Below are positions 60,435-64,000 of a stretch of DNA of 64,000 nucleotides, piece after piece. The notes under the pieces were generated by a model, which saw nothing but the letters and a program-made list of their open reading frames with translations, had not been told where the DNA came from and searched no databases. The stretch comes from UBA1672 sp046542355. Lineage in GTDB: Bacteria; Pseudomonadota; Alphaproteobacteria; Micavibrionales; Micavibrionaceae. Every line of letters starts with the position of its first letter. The first letter of the stretch is position 1. The translations under genes and the position numbers were made by a program. The DNA is taken from NCBI GenBank assembly GCA_046542355.1, contig JBKHBN010000002.1:50982-114981 (forward strand), in the 5' to 3' direction.

Positions 60435-63269
60435 ATGAGTGATGATTTACCCCCCCAAGATACGCCGCAGGATAGTCTGCCAAGCGTGATGCTTGAAGAT
60501 GAAATGAAGCAATCCTATCTGGACTACGCGATGAGCGTCATCGTCAGTCGTGCCCTTCCTGATGTGCGCGACGGTCTGAAACCGGTCCACAGGCGCATTT
60601 TATATGCTATGCGGGTCGGAGGATACACGTCTGACAAAACCTATAAAAAATCTGCGCGTATAGTTGGGGATGTTATGGGTAAATACCACCCTCACGGCGA
60701 TGCGGCTATTTATGACTCGCTGGTCAGAATGGCGCAACCGTGGTCCCTGCGCGTTCCTTTGATTGACGGGCAGGGGAACTTTGGCTCCATGGATGGAGAC
60801 AGCCCCGCTGCGATGCGTTATACCGAGGCGCGCCTCGAAAAGGCTGCAGAATCGGTTCTTGTTGACATCGATAAGGAAACTGTTGACTTTCAGGCCAACT
60901 ACGATGAAAGCGAGCGTGAACCAACTGTGCTCCCCTCGCGCATTCCTAATTTGCTGGTTAATGGCGCTGGCGGAATTGCGGTTGGTATGGCAACAAACAT
61001 CCCTCCGCACAACCTCGGAGAAGTGGTCGATGCATGCTGTGCTCTGGTAGGCAATCCTGACATTACGATTGAAGAAATCATGCAGATCATCCCCGGCCCT
61101 GATTTTCCAACCGGAGGGCAAATTCTGGGACGCTCAGGCATTAACGCGGCGTACAACACCGGAAACGGGTCAGTAAAGATGCGCGCCAAAACCTCTTTTG
61201 AGCAGATAGGAAAGCGTGAGGCAATTATCGTTCACGAAGTGCCTTATCAAGTCAACAAGGGTAAGTTGCTAGAGCGTTTGGGCGAAGTCGGGCGCGAAAA
61301 AATAGTTGAAAATATTCACGAAATTCGTGATGAGTCCGACCGTGAGGGCGTTCGCATTGTTATCGAGTTAAAAGCCGGAGCCAATGGAGACGTTGTTTTG
61401 AACCAGCTCTTCAAATATACAGCGCTTCAAAGCAATTTCGCCTGTAATATGGTGGCGCTGCATAACGGCAAGCCGCAAATGATGGTGCTTCGGGATATAT
61501 TAAAGGCCTTTATTGCGTTCCGTGAAGAAGTCATTACCCGCCGGACAATTTACGAGCTGGGCAAGGCACGCGACCGCGCTCATATTTTGGCAGGTCTGGC
61601 TGTTGCTGTAGCTAATATTGATGAAATTATCGCTCTTATCCGAAATGCAGCAAGTCCTGCGGTTGCACGTGAAGGGTTAATGGCGCGCCGCTGGCCGGCA
61701 GGTGATGTGGCGCCAATGATCGCTTTGATCGATGATCCTGAATATTCTGTGGATGAAGATGGCACTTATCAAATGTCAGAGACGCAGGCGCGAGCCATTT
61801 TGGATTTGCGTTTGCATAAACTAACGGGCTTGGAGCGCGAAAAAATTGGTGACGAACTGCGGCAAATAACAGATCGTATTGCTGAACTTTTATTGATTCT
61901 TAGCAACCATTCAAAGCTGTTGGAGGTTCTTCTTGAGGAGCTAAATGAGGTCAAGGAGCGCTTCGGAACGCCGCGCCGCACAGAGCTGGTTGAGGCAGAG
62001 TTCGAAGTGGATATGGAAGATCTCATTCAGCGCGAGGATATGGTCGTAACCATTACACATTCAGGATATGTCAAGCGCGTCCCTCTAAGCACCTATCGTG
62101 CACAGCGCCGTGGTGGGCGGGGACGCTCGGGTATGTCCATGAAAGATGATGATTTTATCTCGGATCTGTTCGTAGCAAGCACGCACACGCCCATATTGTT
62201 TTTCACATCGCGCGGTATTGTTCATCGGATAAAAGTATATCAAATTCCTCTGGCCACGCCTCAAAGCAGGGGTAAAGCGATGGTCAACCTGCTACCGTTG
62301 GAAAAAGACGAAAATGTCAGTGTTTACTTGCGCATGCCCGAAGATGAAGAGATGTTAGATAAGCTCGATATCATGTTTGCAACCAGTCACGGATCGGTGC
62401 GGCGCAATAAACTCTCTGATTTCAAAAATATCCGCTCTAATGGCCGGATCGCTATGAAGTTGGCCGATAATGAAAATCTTGTATCGGTAAAAATTTGTGC
62501 CGAGGATGAAGATGTGCTTTTGGCCACGCGCAAAGGGAAGGCTATCCGTTTCCCTGTGTCGGATGTTCGTGTGTTCACAGGCCGGACATCAACCGGAGTG
62601 CGTGGTATCAAGCTCAAGGAAAAGGATGATGAAGTAATATCAATGTCAATTTTGAAGCACATTGAGATGACACCTGAAGAACGCAATGAGTTTCTCAGGA
62701 GTGCCGGAGAGGAAATCGGCGGAGAGGAAGGCGCTGAAGAGGCGAACAAAAGAGGAGCAGGAGAGACGCAGCTTGTGCCGGAGAGATTCCGTGAGCTGCT
62801 GGAAAAAGAGCAAATACTCCTGACGATATCCAACAAAGGGTTCGGTAAGCGCACGTCTGCCTATGAATATCGCGTATCAGGGCGCGGCGGGCAGGGCGTA
62901 GCTAATATGTCCCTGACCAAGAAGAATGGAGGCGAGGTGGTTGCAACCTTTCCTGTAACAGATAATCATCAGATTATGCTTGTCACAGACGCAGGGCAGT
63001 TAATCCGCACGCAGGTCAGTGCGATACGGGTAACAGGGCGTAGCGCTCAGGGCGTAACAATTTTTAAAGTCAATAAAAACGAAAATGTCGTTTCCGTTGC
63101 ATGGCTGGTCGAGGAAGATGATGATGACGAAGACAGTGAAATCATAGAAACTTTGCCTAACGAAGAGTCAAATGAAAACGAGATCATCATGGAGAGTGCG
63201 GAAGATATTCTAAAAGAAGACAGCAAGGAAGAAGAGTCAGATAATCGTGAGAGCGCAAGCGATGAGTAA
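60435..63269 (+). CDS. gyrA: DNA gyrase subunit A
   Basis: GyrA is the DNA-cleaving and strand-passing subunit of gyrase. The 944-residue product has the breakage-reunion domain with active-site Tyr129 in AAMRYTEARLEK, and a C-terminal beta-pinwheel with the GyrA-box QRRGGRGRSG. The quinolone-resistance region reads KYHPHGDAAIYDSLVRMAQ, with Ala at the position of E. coli Ser83 and the acidic residue of Asp87 kept. The C-terminus is an acidic tail of about 50 residues, which makes the protein longer than the 875-residue E. coli enzyme. The 141 bases before it hold no gene. coaD follows after five bases. Confidence 0.97.
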   Translation: MSDDLPPQDTPQDSLPSVMLEDEMKQSYLDYAMSVIVSRALPDVRDGLKPVHRRILYAMRVGGYTSDKTYKKSARIVGDVMGKYHPHGDAAIYDSLVRMAQPWSLRVPLIDGQGNFGSMDGDSPAAMRYTEARLEKAAESVLVDIDKETVDFQANYDESEREPTVLPSRIPNLLVNGAGGIAVGMATNIPPHNLGEVVDACCALVGNPDITIEEIMQIIPGPDFPTGGQILGRSGINAAYNTGNGSVKMRAKTSFEQIGKREAIIVHEVPYQVNKGKLLERLGEVGREKIVENIHEIRDESDREGVRIVIELKAGANGDVVLNQLFKYTALQSNFACNMVALHNGKPQMMVLRDILKAFIAFREEVITRRTIYELGKARDRAHILAGLAVAVANIDEIIALIRNAASPAVAREGLMARRWPAGDVAPMIALIDDPEYSVDEDGTYQMSETQARAILDLRLHKLTGLEREKIGDELRQITDRIAELLLILSNHSKLLEVLLEELNEVKERFGTPRRTELVEAEFEVDMEDLIQREDMVVTITHSGYVKRVPLSTYRAQRRGGRGRSGMSMKDDDFISDLFVASTHTPILFFTSRGIVHRIKVYQIPLATPQSRGKAMVNLLPLEKDENVSVYLRMPEDEEMLDKLDIMFATSHGSVRRNKLSDFKNIRSNGRIAMKLADNENLVSVKICAEDEDVLLATRKGKAIRFPVSDVRVFTGRTSTGVRGIKLKEKDDEVISMSILKHIEMTPEERNEFLRSAGEEIGGEEGAEEANKRGAGETQLVPERFRELLEKEQILLTISNKGFGKRTSAYEYRVSGRGGQGVANMSLTKKNGGEVVATFPVTDNHQIMLVTDAGQLIRTQVSAIRVTGRSAQGVTIFKVNKNENVVSVAWLVEEDDDDEDSEIIETLPNEESNENEIIMESAEDILKEDSKEEESDNRESASDE

Positions 63270-63274
63270 GGCTT

Positions 63275-63784
63275 ATGACACGGTCGAGTAAATATATCGT
63301 TGGTATTTATCCGGGTTCTTTTGATCCTGTAACAAAGGGTCATTTGCACCTTATTCAACGTGCTAGTCATCTGGTGGATCGCTTGATAGTGGCTGTTGCC
63401 AGAAATGCACGAAAAGGGCCGTTATTCACGCTGGAAGAACGCCTAAGGATGCTCTGCGAAGATATAAAAAACCTGCCGGACAAAGGATGTGATATAGAGG
63501 TCGAAGCGTTTGACACGCTTTTGGTTCATTTTGCAGAAAAGGTTCAGGCGTCCTGTATAATCAGAGGCTTGCGCGCTGTATCTGATTTCGAATATGAATT
63601 TCAGATGACTGGTATGAATGCCAAACTTGATCCGGGTATTGAGACCTTGTTTTTGATGGCTTCGGATAAATGGCAATTTGTATCCTCTTCGTTCGTAAAG
63701 GAGATTTCTTGCCTTCAAGGTGAGGTGGGTGCATTTGTAACGCCGCAGGTAGAGGCGCATTTGAAGAAAAAATTCAAAAATTAA
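63275..63784 (+). CDS. coaD: Phosphopantetheine adenylyltransferase CoaD
   Basis: CoaD transfers AMP from ATP to 4'-phosphopantetheine in coenzyme A synthesis. The 169-residue product has the nucleotidyltransferase signature YPGSFDPVTKGHLHLIQRA (about 12-30), the GLRAVSDFEYEFQM segment, and SSSFVKEI near the C-terminus, all typical for the family. It starts five bases after the gyrA stop, so the two are likely cotranscribed; gyrA-coaD is a common order in alphaproteobacteria. Confidence 0.96.
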   Translation: MTRSSKYIVGIYPGSFDPVTKGHLHLIQRASHLVDRLIVAVARNARKGPLFTLEERLRMLCEDIKNLPDKGCDIEVEAFDTLLVHFAEKVQASCIIRGLRAVSDFEYEFQMTGMNAKLDPGIETLFLMASDKWQFVSSSFVKEISCLQGEVGAFVTPQVEAHLKKKFKN

Positions 63785-63794
63785 CACTCAATAC

Positions 63795-63823
63795 TTGACG
63801 AAAAGCTCCTAAATCCATATGGT
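63795..63823 (+). promoter_or_regulatory. Promoter for tRNA-Lys
   Basis: TTGACG (63795-63800) and TATGGT (63818-63823) have a 17-base spacer and end 40 bases before the tRNA 5' end. The match is good for the -35 and moderate for the -10. Confidence 0.5.
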
Positions 63824-63862
63824 GCAGCAACCCGAGCGGATCTCGCGTCCGCATGCTCTTGT

Positions 63863-63938
63863 GATCGCGTAGCTCAGCCGGTAGAGCAACTGACTTTTAA
63901 TCAGTAGGTCCGGGGTTCGAATCCCCGCGCGATCACCA
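63863..63938 (+). tRNA. tRNA-Lys (anticodon UUU)
   Basis: A 76-nucleotide cloverleaf with acceptor GATCGCG paired with CGCGATC, D-arm with GCTCAGCCGGTAGAGC, anticodon stem CTGAC / TTAATCAG-type with loop containing TTT (reads AAA/AAG), T-arm with GGTTCGAATCC and an encoded CCA at 63936-63938. It follows coaD. Its 3' end is next to a repeated 21-base unit. Confidence 0.96.
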
Positions 63939-63953
63939 TTAAAATCAAGGTCC

Positions 63954-63999
63954 ATACCGGAGACATGGGTAACAGATTATACCGGAGACATAGGTAACA
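63954..63999. repeat. Two near-identical 21-base units at the right edge
   Basis: ATACCGGAGACATGGGTAACA (63954-63974) and ATACCGGAGACATAGGTAACA (63979-63999) differ at one position and have a period of 25 bases. They start 16 bases after the tRNA-Lys 3' end and continue to the edge. Units of this kind occur at the ends of IS481-type or similar elements in my memory; no transposase is visible here because the sequence ends, so the element is a guess. Confidence 0.8.
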
Positions 64000-64000
64000 C

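Overview
The window reads as chromosomal DNA of a motile alphaproteobacterium with roughly balanced base composition. Markers for the class are a CckA hybrid kinase, the DUF1013 cell-cycle regulator TrcR, DUF6468, MotE-like and DUF1192 proteins, an alphaproteobacterial LexA operator (GTTC-N7-GTTC) in front of recA, a three-gene petABC-type locus, and the order uvrA<>ssb-gyrA-coaD. A Micavibrio-like or Rhodospirillales-like lineage fits, but this is inference from gene content.

Layout. About 0.3-15.6 kb is a flagellar and chemotaxis region: fliL, fliM, a DUF6468 protein, a MotE-like protein, cheY, cheZ, two MotB-like proteins and a large TPR protein on the plus strand; fliP, fliO and a FlhB C-domain paralogue on the minus strand; then flgB-flgC-fliE-fliQ-fliR-flhB on the plus strand. 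About 15.6-28.8 kb holds a DUF4139 protein, cckA, SOS-regulated recA, smpB and dapA (minus), a lytic transglycosylase, and a LuxR-type regulator with a second hybrid kinase. About 28.8-35.7 kb is a tightly overlapping minus-strand MoxR / DUF58 / BatA-DUF4159 / amidotransferase-like operon. About 35.8-44.9 kb holds cca, trmL, the bc1 locus, trcR, guaC, gloB and an NDUFAF5-like methyltransferase. About 45-56 kb is more lineage-specific: a 971-residue methyltransferase fusion, two related proteins of unknown function (one with a transglutaminase-like triad, one apparently without it), comF, a nitrilase, two XRE regulators, an esterase, dsbB, exoD and tRNA-Leu(CAA). About 56-64 kb holds uvrA, ssb, a DUF2059-like protein, gyrA, coaD and tRNA-Lys(UUU), followed at the edge by a repeated 21-base unit that may be the end of a mobile element.

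The most unusual observation is in the bc1 locus. Rieske and cytochrome b genes are intact, but the place of cytochrome c1 is taken by a 94-residue protein that keeps only a signal peptide and the typical c1 C-terminal membrane anchor, with no haem-binding CXXCH. Other points of interest are the methyltransferase protein with two degenerate Nudix-like repeats and a charged tail, the active/inactive-looking paralogue pair at 48.1 and 54.7 kb, and a MotB-like protein that lacks the ion-binding aspartate next to a canonical MotB. No CRISPR array, rRNA operon or complete insertion sequence is visible.
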